A DNA stretch of 10,476 nt from an uncultured Lachnospiraceae bacterium. Its GTDB lineage: Bacteria; Bacillota; Clostridia; Lachnospirales; Lachnospiraceae. The notes under the pieces are model-generated. The model ran no database searches and had not been told where the DNA came from. It saw only the letters and a program-made list of their open reading frames with translations. The stretch spans positions 1 through 10,476 of the forward strand of contig UQVK01000118.1 of the NCBI GenBank assembly GCA_900544445.1. Reading direction: 5' to 3'. The position numbers and the translations under genes are program-made. Of the stretch, positions 5,083-10,476 are shown piece by piece; positions within the stretch are counted from its first letter, which is position 1, and every line of letters begins with the position of its first letter.

Positions 5083-5991
5083 ATGGCGGCGATCAGGACC
5101 AGTTTCATGAGCGGGGAGGATGAAAGGCAGTACATGATCCGCGAGGATTATGAGATTTATGAAAAATATGGCGCCCCCACCGGGGCGACAGCCCTGCATT
5201 ATCATGATTTTTATGAGATCATCTACATCCTGGACGGGGAATTTTCCAGTCTGGTGGATAATGTGACCTATTTTCTGAAAAAAGGGGATTTCCTGCTCAT
5301 CGGAAGAAATGTTCTCCATAAATATCATTTCATAGAAGGAAAACATTCCAGATCCCGGCGGATCGTTCTGTGGATTACCCGGCAGATGCTGGACAGGCTG
5401 TCGGGCGGGGAGCAGGATCTGAGTCTGTGCCTGGAGCGGGGAAAGGGGGCTGTCTATCATTTCCCTCTGCATTATGAGGGGATTCTTCATGAGCTGCTGG
5501 TGCGGGCGGCCATGACGGATGTGCCGGATATGGAGGGCATGAAGGGGAAACGGTTATATGACCGGGCGCAGCTGACGCTTTTTTTCCTTTATTTGAATGA
5601 GCTGTGTGAAAAGGACGCCTTTTCCTCCGGAGAGAAAACGCGGGTGCACCATGAGCTGGTGGAGCAGGTGAACGATTACATTGAAGCCCACATGCAGGAG
5701 GCGGTCTCCCTGGACGAGCTGGCAGAGCAGGTGCACATGAGCAAATATCATTTTCTGCGCCGTTTCAAGGAACTGACCGGAACCACTGTACATGTCTACC
5801 TGAATAACAAGAGACTGATCCATGCCTGCGAGCTCCTGCAGAATGGAGAGGCGGTGGGAGAGGTATGGGGACGCTGCGGATTTGCGGATTATTCCTCCTT
5901 CCTGCGGAATTTCAGGAAGGAATACGGGATGGCGCCCACCAGCTATAAGACCTATCTGGGAAAGCGGGGAAGCTCTTTTTCGGAGATTTAA
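5083..5991 (+). CDS. AraC-family transcriptional regulator with N-terminal cupin domain
   Basis: This 302-residue DNA-binding regulator has an N-terminal cupin sensor at about residues 35-100. LHYHDFYEIIYILDGE (38-53) and KKGDFLLIGRNVLHKYHF (66-83) are the two typical cupin stretches. The C-terminal AraC/XylS domain (about 192-292) has two helix-turn-helix units: VSLDELAEQVHMSKYHFLRR (208-227), then EVWGRCGFADYSSFLRNFRK (260-279) and YGMAPTSYK (281-289), the family signature. The ATG has AAGGAG five bases upstream. The gene is transcribed away from uxuA across a 208-base region holding both promoters and a candidate AraC operator, so it is the likely local regulator of uxuAB. The effector is probably a uronate or pathway intermediate, but the sequence does not say which. 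The gene cannot be assigned to a named regulator. Confidence 0.93.
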   Translation: MAAIRTSFMSGEDERQYMIREDYEIYEKYGAPTGATALHYHDFYEIIYILDGEFSSLVDNVTYFLKKGDFLLIGRNVLHKYHFIEGKHSRSRRIVLWITRQMLDRLSGGEQDLSLCLERGKGAVYHFPLHYEGILHELLVRAAMTDVPDMEGMKGKRLYDRAQLTLFFLYLNELCEKDAFSSGEKTRVHHELVEQVNDYIEAHMQEAVSLDELAEQVHMSKYHFLRRFKELTGTTVHVYLNNKRLIHACELLQNGEAVGEVWGRCGFADYSSFLRNFRKEYGMAPTSYKTYLGKRGSSFSEI

Positions 5992-6003
5992 CATAAGATG
6001 CTA

Positions 6004-6033
6004 TTGTGAATCGGGCTGTCGTTATGTTACAAT
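6004..6033 (+). promoter_or_regulatory. Probable promoter of the DUF5722-like gene
   Basis: TTGTGA (6004-6009) and TACAAT (6028-6033) lie 18 bases apart, with four and five of six matches. They start 12 bases after the AraC stop codon, and no terminator is visible between, so read-through from the AraC gene is also possible. The leader of about 95 bases contains a GC-rich inverted repeat around 6074-6100 and ends in AGGAAA (6121-6126), seven bases before the ATG. Confidence 0.5.
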
Positions 6034-6133
6034 GTATCGTAAAGTGTGTAACAGTTCTGTAAAAAATGGAAGAGCGGCGGGCATATACCGGCAAGCCGCC
6101 CGGATGGAAGCGTAGAAGACAGGAAACAAGAAA

Positions 6134-7972
6134 ATGAAACGAACTTCGAAAACAGAAGAAGTTCCCGAGGGAAGCGGGGAGGCTAGATCGGACAGCAAAG
6201 CAGGGCATCCGCTGTCCAGGCGCAAAAACGTCTTGCGGGGCGCGGCATTTATTGTCTGCGTCCTTTTTCTGCTTGCGGCGGTGCTGTTCTGGCGCCTGAG
6301 CGGACAGGGAAGGGAAGGAGAACCTGTCAGCGTGCCGCAGGAGGCGGTGATGGCAGGAACGGCCGGAGAAGGCGCGTATTTTCTGCTTTCCGCCATGGAG
6401 GATGCCCAGGAGCAGATTCAGGTGGAATCCTGCATGGCGCTTTCTGACGGGGAAAATTTTTCTCTGAGCGGAACCGCGCAGCGGATTCCTGCAAATGATG
6501 ACGGCAGGTTTTATCTGTTTGCCCTGGAGGTATATGAGGAGTCGATCCCAGAGGGGGAGGAGCCCATCGCCCAGACGGAGGCGGCGCGGAATTTTACGTT
6601 GACGGCCGCCATCAACGAGTATCAGGCGGATTCCCATCTGTATGACAAGTTCGTCGTGGCGGTGAAACAGAACGGAAGGTACTTGGCTGTGAGCACGCCC
6701 CACTATATCACCAATCCGGAGGCGATTGCAGATTATACGGCAGCTTTCCCGGAGGTGGATTCCATCAAGGGGCTTCTGGTGGACTCTCAGAAACTCGGCA
6801 CCACGGAGCTGGATGAACTCGGCGTGAAGCATGCCGTGTATAACGTTCCGCTGTCAAGACTTTTGGGTCCCACTACGGACAAGAACTATCCCACCATCAC
6901 CTATACCTATAACGGAAAGGATTACAAGCTGAACGGCCGGGTGGTCAGCGAATACGATTACGCCTTCAGCACGCTGACGGAGAAGGGGATCGTGACCACG
7001 GCGATTCTGCTGAATGATAAGTCGGAGGATTATCCGCAGATGATTCATCCGCTCTCACGGGACGGGAACGCCTATTATTATGCGTTCAACGCCGCGGAAG
7101 AGGAAGGCAGCGAATATCTGGCGGCGGTGGTATCCTTCCTGGCGGAGCGTTACCGGGATACGGAGCACGGCATTGTGATGAACTGGATCGTCGGAAATGA
7201 AATCAATGTGCGTTCCCTCTGGAATTACATGCAATATGTGGATCTGGAGACCTATGTCCGGGAATATGTAAGAGCCTTCCGCATCTGCTATAACGTGATT
7301 AAGAGCGCAAATGCGAACGCCAGGGTGTATATTTCCCTGGACCAGCAGTGGAACCGGGAACTGACCGGCAACAGCAGCTACAATTCCAAAGCCATTCTGG
7401 ATGAATTTAACGCCCAGATTACGGAAGAGGGGAACATCGGGTGGGGGCTGGCCCATCATCCCTATTCCATTCCCATGACCTGGCCCAAATTCTGGGATAT
7501 GTCGGGACAGGATGAACGGCTTGTAAAAGATACGGAGGATACCTCCGTGGTTACGATTTATAACATCGGGGTGATAACGGATTACCTTCAGAAGGAAGAG
7601 TTTCTGGATCCGGACGGGCAGGTGCGCCATTTCCTGCTGAGTGAAATGGGATTTTCCTCCGCCTATGGGGAGGACGCACAGGCGGCGGCTTTTGTATATG
7701 CCTATTATATTGCGGAAAACGATCCGTATATTGACGCGCTGATTCTGTCCAGGGAGACGGATGCCGCCGAGGAGGTTTCCCAGGGACTTGCGCTGGGTCT
7801 GTCCTATCAGAACGGCCGCAAAAAAATGATCTATGATGTGTATAAATATATCGATACGGATCAGGCGGAGGAATACACGCAGTTTGCCCTTGACTACATC
7901 GGCATCTCGGACTGGTCGGAGGTGATCGAGATGCAGGAGGATCAGGACAGTTCAGGACCGGATCAGGGATAA
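6134..7972 (+). CDS. Membrane-anchored DUF5722-like protein, putative clan GH-A glycosidase
   Basis: The 612-residue protein starts with a Lys/Arg-rich cytosolic tail (1-33) and one transmembrane segment (about 34-55, FIVCVLFLLAAVLFW), so the bulk lies outside the cell. Residues 95-190 look like a beta-sandwich. Residues 205-575 look like a TIM barrel. IVMNWIVGNEIN (347-358) has the Asn-Glu pair at the end of strand 4 that is the acid/base of clan GH-A glycosidases. HFLLSEMGFS (499-508) has E504 where the strand 7 nucleophile would be. HHPYS (441-445) fits the conserved strand 6 position. I recognise the whole as DUF5722-like from memory; no activity is known to me. Substrate cannot be read from sequence. 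It stands beside the uxu locus, so uronate-containing or host glycans are possible. The ATG has AGGAAA seven bases upstream. The last 21 bases overlap the convergent PuuD-type gene. Confidence 0.75.
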   Translation: MKRTSKTEEVPEGSGEARSDSKAGHPLSRRKNVLRGAAFIVCVLFLLAAVLFWRLSGQGREGEPVSVPQEAVMAGTAGEGAYFLLSAMEDAQEQIQVESCMALSDGENFSLSGTAQRIPANDDGRFYLFALEVYEESIPEGEEPIAQTEAARNFTLTAAINEYQADSHLYDKFVVAVKQNGRYLAVSTPHYITNPEAIADYTAAFPEVDSIKGLLVDSQKLGTTELDELGVKHAVYNVPLSRLLGPTTDKNYPTITYTYNGKDYKLNGRVVSEYDYAFSTLTEKGIVTTAILLNDKSEDYPQMIHPLSRDGNAYYYAFNAAEEEGSEYLAAVVSFLAERYRDTEHGIVMNWIVGNEINVRSLWNYMQYVDLETYVREYVRAFRICYNVIKSANANARVYISLDQQWNRELTGNSSYNSKAILDEFNAQITEEGNIGWGLAHHPYSIPMTWPKFWDMSGQDERLVKDTEDTSVVTIYNIGVITDYLQKEEFLDPDGQVRHFLLSEMGFSSAYGEDAQAAAFVYAYYIAENDPYIDALILSRETDAAEEVSQGLALGLSYQNGRKKMIYDVYKYIDTDQAEEYTQFALDYIGISDWSEVIEMQEDQDSSGPDQG

Positions 7973-8659
7973 AAAGCGGGCGAGCAGGAGGCTTCCGTCG
8001 GGCGTATCCGGCCGTTTACGGGCAAAGCACATGCGCTCCGGATGCCACTGGATGCCAAGAATGGGCAGGGAGGTGTGTACAATGGCCTCTGCCACGCCGT
8101 CCGGGGCGTGCTGGATGACGATCAGGCCTTCGCCTGGCTCCGCAATGCCCTGATGATGGGCGCTGTTGACAGGGAAGTTTTCTCCATACAGGGTGTGGAG
8201 AAGGCTTCCCTTTTCCGTATACGTGGGGTGGATCTGATCTTTTCCGATGTATGCATGCCGTCCGGCGGTGGGCAGATCCTGAATGATGCCGCCTCCCAGG
8301 CAGACATTGATCAGCTGCATGCCTTTGCAGATGCCGAGTACGGGAAGATTTTTTCTCAAAAAAGAGCGAAGGAGGAAAAGCTGAAGCCGGTCCAGTTCGG
8401 GATCCATGGCACGGGCTCCCTGATTTTCCTGATGAAAAAGAGCCGGGTCAATGTCGCCGCCCCCAGGAAGAATGAGAGCATCGAAAGAGGCAGCAGGATC
8501 CGGAAGAAAAGCGGAGAGCGGTTCAGACGGATCGATGGGGAGCCTTTTTGGCAATGCATCGGGCAGCGCCCGGCAGATGGAGCCCAGAGCTGAGAAGGCA
8601 GAAAGATAGTTTTGAACCTGGCCGGAAGGGCCGGCAATCAGAAGATGGGGAGCGGTCAT
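7952..8659 (-). CDS. Gamma-glutamyl-gamma-aminobutyrate hydrolase (PuuD-like, peptidase C26)
   Basis: This 235-residue class I glutamine amidotransferase-like hydrolase is of the type that cleaves gamma-glutamyl amide bonds, for instance in gamma-glutamyl-GABA. LILPGGGDIDP (62-72) is the oxyanion-loop region of the PuuD group. GICKGMQ (109-115) holds the nucleophile C111. QWHPE (204-208) holds H206 and E208 of the triad. NSAHHQG (165-171) is also typical. There is no signal peptide, so it acts in the cytosol. The ATG at 8659 has an AAGGAA-type site about six bases upstream. No putrescine pathway or folate genes lie nearby, so the physiological substrate is open; other gamma-glutamyl compounds are equally possible. 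Its 3' end overlaps the convergent DUF5722-like gene by 21 bases, leaving no room for a terminator between them. Confidence 0.88.
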   Translation of the reverse strand: MTAPHLLIAGPSGQVQNYLSAFSALGSICRALPDALPKRLPIDPSEPLSAFLPDPAASFDALILPGGGDIDPALFHQENQGARAMDPELDRLQLFLLRSFLRKNLPVLGICKGMQLINVCLGGGIIQDLPTAGRHAYIGKDQIHPTYTEKGSLLHTLYGENFPVNSAHHQGIAEPGEGLIVIQHAPDGVAEAIVHTSLPILGIQWHPERMCFARKRPDTPDGSLLLARFLSLIRS

Positions 8660-8810
8660 TTCGTTTCCTTTTTTCGCTTTGGACCTTACTGTTACCTTAT
8701 GCCGGAAATATGCCTGTGATGCAGCTTTGGGGCAATGGGAAGGAGAAAAGTTTGATAAAAAATTAACTTTTTTCGTTTGTTCTTAAGCGGTATCCAAATC
8801 ATAAAAAGTA
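8660..8810. other. Divergent intergenic region between the PuuD-like gene and the hemerythrin promoter
   Basis: This gap holds the upstream sequences of the minus-strand PuuD-like gene. A weak minus-strand promoter, TTGCCC (8730-8735), 17 bases, CATATT (8707-8712), can be drawn but matches only four of six in each box. AAAAGTT (8746-8752) and AACTTTT (8765-8771) form an AT-only inverted repeat in an AT-rich stretch just upstream of the hemerythrin promoter, possibly an UP-like element or a regulator site. I see no gene here. Confidence 0.35.
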
Positions 8811-8819
8811 TGGTATACT
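8811..8819 (+). promoter_or_regulatory. Extended -10 promoter driving the hemerythrin transcript
   Basis: TGGTATACT (8811-8819) contains an extended TGn motif and TATACT, five of six matches to the -10 consensus. The -35 region (TATCCA near 8791-8796) is poor, as is usual with extended -10 promoters. Transcription should start near 8826, about 177 bases before the hemerythrin ATG. Confidence 0.65.
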
Positions 8820-8825
8820 TGGCTC

Positions 8826-9002
8826 ACAGAGCGGATGTAGGGCTGAGTCATCCGCATGTTGCACGCGGTATGGGGGGATCGCGGCGACGCCGATTTGTGG
8901 GGAGGACGCCACTGGAGACGCTGCGTTCTCCGCCGGAGTTACTGGAGATGAACGCGGCGGTGGAAAAACCGCTGCAGGACAAGGAAGTGGGGTAGCAGGC
9001 AG
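8826..9002 (+). promoter_or_regulatory. Long structured 5' leader of the hemerythrin gene, unclassified
   Basis: The predicted leader of about 177 nt is GC-rich and holds several hairpins. GCGGATG (8831-8837) pairs perfectly with CATCCGC (8849-8855). GCGTT+CTCC (8923-8931) pairs with GGAG (8944-8947) and AACGC (8951-8955) across a three-base bulge. CGGCGGT (8955-8961) pairs with ACCGCTG (8968-8974). ACTGGAGA is repeated at 8911 and 8941, 30 bases apart. I do not recognise a known riboswitch class. The open frame crossing it (8777-8995) begins upstream of the promoter and its internal starts lack ribosome binding sites, so I do not call a protein here. Confidence 0.45.
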
Positions 9003-9443
9003 ATGAAACATTACGAGATCAGTGACGAATACCGTACCGGAAACGACAAAATCGATCAGCAGCACGCGAAGATGCTCGACTATACCTGGAGGGCGCATGA
9101 GCTTTTTTCGGATGAAAATATGCTTTTCAAATCCGACGACATCCGAAAGATTCTGGAGGGGCTGGAATATTATACGATCGTCCATTTCGCGGAGGAAGAG
9201 GAGTTTATGGAGCAGATCGGTTTCAACGGGATTGAAGCGCACAGAAAGCAGCACGATAACTTCCGGGCGAAGATCCACAGTTTCATCGAACGGGTGCCGG
9301 AGCTCTCTCTGTCTACGCAGGATGATATGCTGGGTGAGGTTTTTGAATATCTGCAGGATTGGTGGAAGGTCCACATCACCCATGAGGACCAGAAGTATGT
9401 GCAGTTTGAACGGGAAAACGGACTGATTCCGGAAGAAGCCTGA
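9003..9443 (+). CDS. Bacteriohemerythrin
   Basis: This 146-residue single-domain protein binds O2 reversibly at a non-haem di-iron centre in a four-helix bundle. All seven expected ligands can be placed: H21 (IDQQH), H61 and E65 (HFAEEEEF), H80 and H84 (HRKQH), then H124 and D129 in HITHED. Length matches the free-standing bacterial family, and there is no fused sensor or signalling domain. In an anaerobe the likely job is oxygen scavenging, storage or delivery, or a role in O2 tolerance or iron handling. The ATG is preceded by AAGGAAGTGGGG (8981-8992), whose best Shine-Dalgarno register lies about ten bases upstream. It has its own promoter and a long structured leader. A sirtuin gene follows on the same strand after a repeat-rich gap. 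Confidence 0.96.
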   Translation: MKHYEISDEYRTGNDKIDQQHAKMLDYTWRAHELFSDENMLFKSDDIRKILEGLEYYTIVHFAEEEEFMEQIGFNGIEAHRKQHDNFRAKIHSFIERVPELSLSTQDDMLGEVFEYLQDWWKVHITHEDQKYVQFERENGLIPEEA

Positions 9444-9469
9444 AAATGGACGCGCTCTGGTATATATGA

Positions 9470-9543
9470 GCGGCATATCTGCCGGAGCGGCCCGTATATG
9501 TGAACGATGTGTATATGGATATGCCGCGCAAAGCGCGGCATAT
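9470..9543 (+). promoter_or_regulatory. Three-copy ATATGCCGC element with alternative pairing, before the sirtuin gene
   Basis: Segment 1, GCGGCATATC (9470-9479), is perfectly complementary to segment 2, GATATGCCGC (9518-9527). Segment 2 extended (9519-9529) is also perfectly complementary to segment 3, GCGCGGCATAT (9533-9543). Segment 2 can therefore pair with only one of them at a time. A small GCCG-GAG-CGGC hairpin (9481-9491) lies in the 1:2 loop. This layout resembles an attenuator or antiterminator. Read as DNA, it is three sites for one protein. Confidence 0.5.
9519..9543 (+). terminator. Strong 11-bp hairpin with AAA loop, terminator-like
   Basis: ATATGCCGCGC (9519-9529) and GCGCGGCATAT (9533-9543) form a perfect 11-bp stem with a three-base loop. 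The sequence after it (TATTTATGG) is only a short, broken T tract, so termination would be weak. It lies between the hemerythrin stop and the sirtuin ribosome binding site, and could partly end the hemerythrin message or stabilise processed ends. Confidence 0.5.
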
Positions 9544-9552
9544 TATTTATGG

Positions 9553-9561
9553 AAAGGAAGG
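9553..9561 (+). promoter_or_regulatory. Ribosome binding site that fixes the sirtuin start at GTG 9569
   Basis: AAAGGAAGG lies seven bases before GTG 9569. The alternative in-frame ATG at 9500 has no recognisable site upstream, and translation from it would pass through the 11-bp hairpin. Confidence 0.65.
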
Positions 9562-9568
9562 CGGAAAA

Positions 9569-10288
9569 GTGGAAGCAAATGTACGGAAAATGAAGGAGCT
9601 GATTGATCAGACAGACAATATCGTCTTTTTCGGAGGAGCCGGCGTATCCACGGAAAGCGGAATTCCCGATTTCAGAAGTGTGGACGGGCTGTATCATCAG
9701 AAATACGACTATCCGCCGGAAACGATCCTGAGCCATACCTTTTATCGGGAAAGGCCGGAAGAGTTTTTCCGTTTTTACCGGGATAAGATGCTCTATCTGG
9801 ACGCGCAGCCCAATGCGGCGCACAAAAAGCTCGCCCAGTGGGAGCGGGAGGGAAAGCTGAAGGCGGTGATCACGCAGAACATCGACGGTCTTCATCAGAA
9901 GGCCGGAAGCAGGAACGTGCTGGAGCTTCACGGAAGCGTTCTGCGCAATTACTGCGAGCGCTGCCATAAGTTTTATGACGCGCAGTACATGCTGAATTCC
10001 GAGGGGATTCCCCGGTGTAGCTGCGGCGGGATGATCAAGCCGGACGTGGTGCTTTATGAGGAAGGACTGGACAGCGATATCCTGAACCGGGCGGTGAGAG
10101 CGATTGCGGAAGCGGATGTGCTCATTATCGGCGGAACCTCTCTGGCGGTCTACCCGGCGGCAGGGCTGATCGACTACTACCGCGGACATAAGCTGATTTT
10201 GGTAAACCGCACTCCCACGCCAAGGGATGCGGAGGCGGATCTGGTGGTGCAGGGAAGCATCGGAGAGATTTTCGCACAGCTTTCATAA
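9569..10288 (+). CDS. cobB: NAD-dependent protein deacetylase, Sir2 family (sirtuin)
   Basis: This 239-residue cytosolic enzyme removes acyl groups from lysines, using NAD+ and releasing nicotinamide and O-acetyl-ADP-ribose. GAGVSTESGIPDFRS (23-37) binds NAD+. TQNIDGLHQ (102-110) and LHGS (120-123) give the catalytic H121. The zinc module is C129-x2-C132 and C150-x-C152. GGTSLAVYPAAGL (188-200) is the late Rossmann motif. The helix region YDYPPETILSHTFYRERPEEF (46-66) lacks the Tyr-x2-Arg pair that marks desuccinylase-type sirtuins, so deacetylation is more likely. I chose GTG 9569 for its ribosome binding site and because it gives the usual 240-residue length; ATG 9500 would add 23 residues coded by a hairpin. 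Acetyl-CoA synthetase, a common target, is not in the window. The symbol follows the usual bacterial name and does not imply a cobalamin role. Confidence 0.94.
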   Translation: MEANVRKMKELIDQTDNIVFFGGAGVSTESGIPDFRSVDGLYHQKYDYPPETILSHTFYRERPEEFFRFYRDKMLYLDAQPNAAHKKLAQWEREGKLKAVITQNIDGLHQKAGSRNVLELHGSVLRNYCERCHKFYDAQYMLNSEGIPRCSCGGMIKPDVVLYEEGLDSDILNRAVRAIAEADVLIIGGTSLAVYPAAGLIDYYRGHKLILVNRTPTPRDAEADLVVQGSIGEIFAQLS

Positions 10289-10316
10289 ATAAAAGGAAAA
10301 GGAACGATAAAAAGAA

Positions 10317-10476
10317 ATGGAGATTGCAGTTGGAAATATCGTCAAACTGAAGAAAAAGCATCCCTGCGGCAGCCAGGAGTGGGAAGTCCTGCGGGTGGGC
10401 GCGGATTTCCGCCTGAAGTGTCTGGGCTGCGGGCATCAGATCATGGTACCCAGAAAGCTTGTGGAAAAAAATGTCC
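10317..10476 (+). CDS. DUF951 family protein, 3' end cut off by the window
   Basis: Fifty-three residues are visible of a protein that in this family is usually about 60-70 long. HPCGSQEWEVLRVGADFRLK (15-34) and CLGCG (35-39) are the DUF951 hallmarks. C17, C35 and C38, possibly with H15, could hold a metal, but this is inference and no function is established. It begins 28 bases after the sirtuin stop on the same strand with no terminator between, so it may be co-transcribed. The upstream AAGGAA-like sites (about 10293-10304) are farther than ideal from the ATG, but the N-terminus MEIAVGNIVKLKK fits the family. It is too short for a typical ORF threshold only because the window ends. Confidence 0.9.
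   Translation, partial: MEIAVGNIVKLKKKHPCGSQEWEVLRVGADFRLKCLGCGHQIMVPRKLVEKNV

Noticed and set aside
4875..5135. N-terminal extension of UxuA by 87 codons
   Set aside because: It would be encoded by the promoter and operator region. The ATG at 4874 has its own ribosome binding site and gives the family-typical N-terminus and length.
5912..6832. Minus-strand frame of 306 codons opposite the AraC end, the promoter and the DUF5722-like gene
   Set aside because: It spans three unrelated regions, is Arg/His-rich without domain signatures, and has no ribosome binding site.
8746..8771. Terminator between the PuuD-like gene and hemerythrin
   Set aside because: The stem AAAAGTT/AACTTTT is almost purely A/T with a 12-base loop, and the flanking genes are divergent, so no transcript needs ending there.
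8856..8951. Short frame from ATG 8856 with four Trp codons, possible Trp leader peptide
   Set aside because: There is no ribosome binding site, the Trp codons are spread rather than adjacent, and no Trp-related gene follows.
8890..8990. Possible cobalamin riboswitch because of GCCACTG
   Set aside because: The other conserved blocks of the B12 element are absent, and no cobalamin gene follows. A seven-base match is not enough.
8777..8995. Open frame of 72 codons (plus strand), with an internal 41-codon version from ATG 8870
   Set aside because: It begins upstream of the likely promoter, no start in it has a ribosome binding site, and the product (Arg-rich, low complexity) resembles no family I know. 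The region reads better as a structured leader.
9170..10189. Minus-strand frame of 339 codons opposite hemerythrin and sirtuin
   Set aside because: It is antisense to two genes with complete catalytic or ligand motifs, and its translation resembles no protein family.
1..10476. CRISPR array, insertion sequence, prophage or defence system
   Set aside because: No regularly spaced repeats, transposase, integrase, phage structural or nuclease-like genes were seen on either strand.

Overview
The window looks like a chromosomal segment of an anaerobic Firmicute of the Clostridia, most likely Lachnospiraceae. This is inferred from AGGAGG-type ribosome binding sites, moderate GC with GC-rich coding and AT-rich promoters, tRNA genes that do not encode the 3' CCA, and a gene set typical of gut clostridia: UxuA/UxuB, AraC with a cupin domain, a DUF5722-like protein, bacteriohemerythrin, a small sirtuin and a DUF951 protein. 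I see no insertion sequence, phage gene or CRISPR array. It reads as ordinary core and accessory metabolism with several interesting intergenic RNA or DNA elements.

Layout. 1-190: the 3' part of tRNA-Glu(UUC), a complete tRNA-Cys(GCA) and a Rho-independent terminator. 344-2041: two tandem class I SAM-dependent methyltransferases of unknown substrate, separated by a hairpin and closed by a strong terminator at 2081-2120. 2127-4874 (minus strand): a uxuA-uxuB operon for hexuronate catabolism (D-fructuronate to D-mannonate to 2-keto-3-deoxygluconate). 4875-5082: a compact divergent control region. 5083-5991: an AraC-family regulator, probably the regulator of uxuAB. 6134-7972: a membrane-anchored DUF5722-like protein with the hallmarks of a clan GH-A glycosidase. 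7952-8659 (minus strand): a PuuD-type gamma-glutamyl hydrolase whose 3' end overlaps the previous gene by 21 bases. 8811-9443: an extended -10 promoter, a structured leader of about 177 nt and a bacteriohemerythrin gene. 9470-9543: three copies of one 9-mer able to form two mutually exclusive hairpins. 9569-10288: a sirtuin starting at GTG. 10317 to the window end: a truncated DUF951 gene.

How the genes may work together. UxuB and UxuA catalyse consecutive steps, and the divergent AraC protein, with a 20-bp-spaced TGCTTGA repeat overlapping both -35 boxes, is the natural candidate to switch the operon on a uronate-derived signal. The adjacent membrane-tethered glycosidase-like protein could release sugars at the cell surface, but its substrate is unknown. 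Hemerythrin (O2 binding) and sirtuin (NAD+-dependent deacylation) are neighbours, which suggests, without proving, a link to oxygen or redox state. The least explained parts are the structured hemerythrin leader and the alternative-pairing element before the sirtuin.
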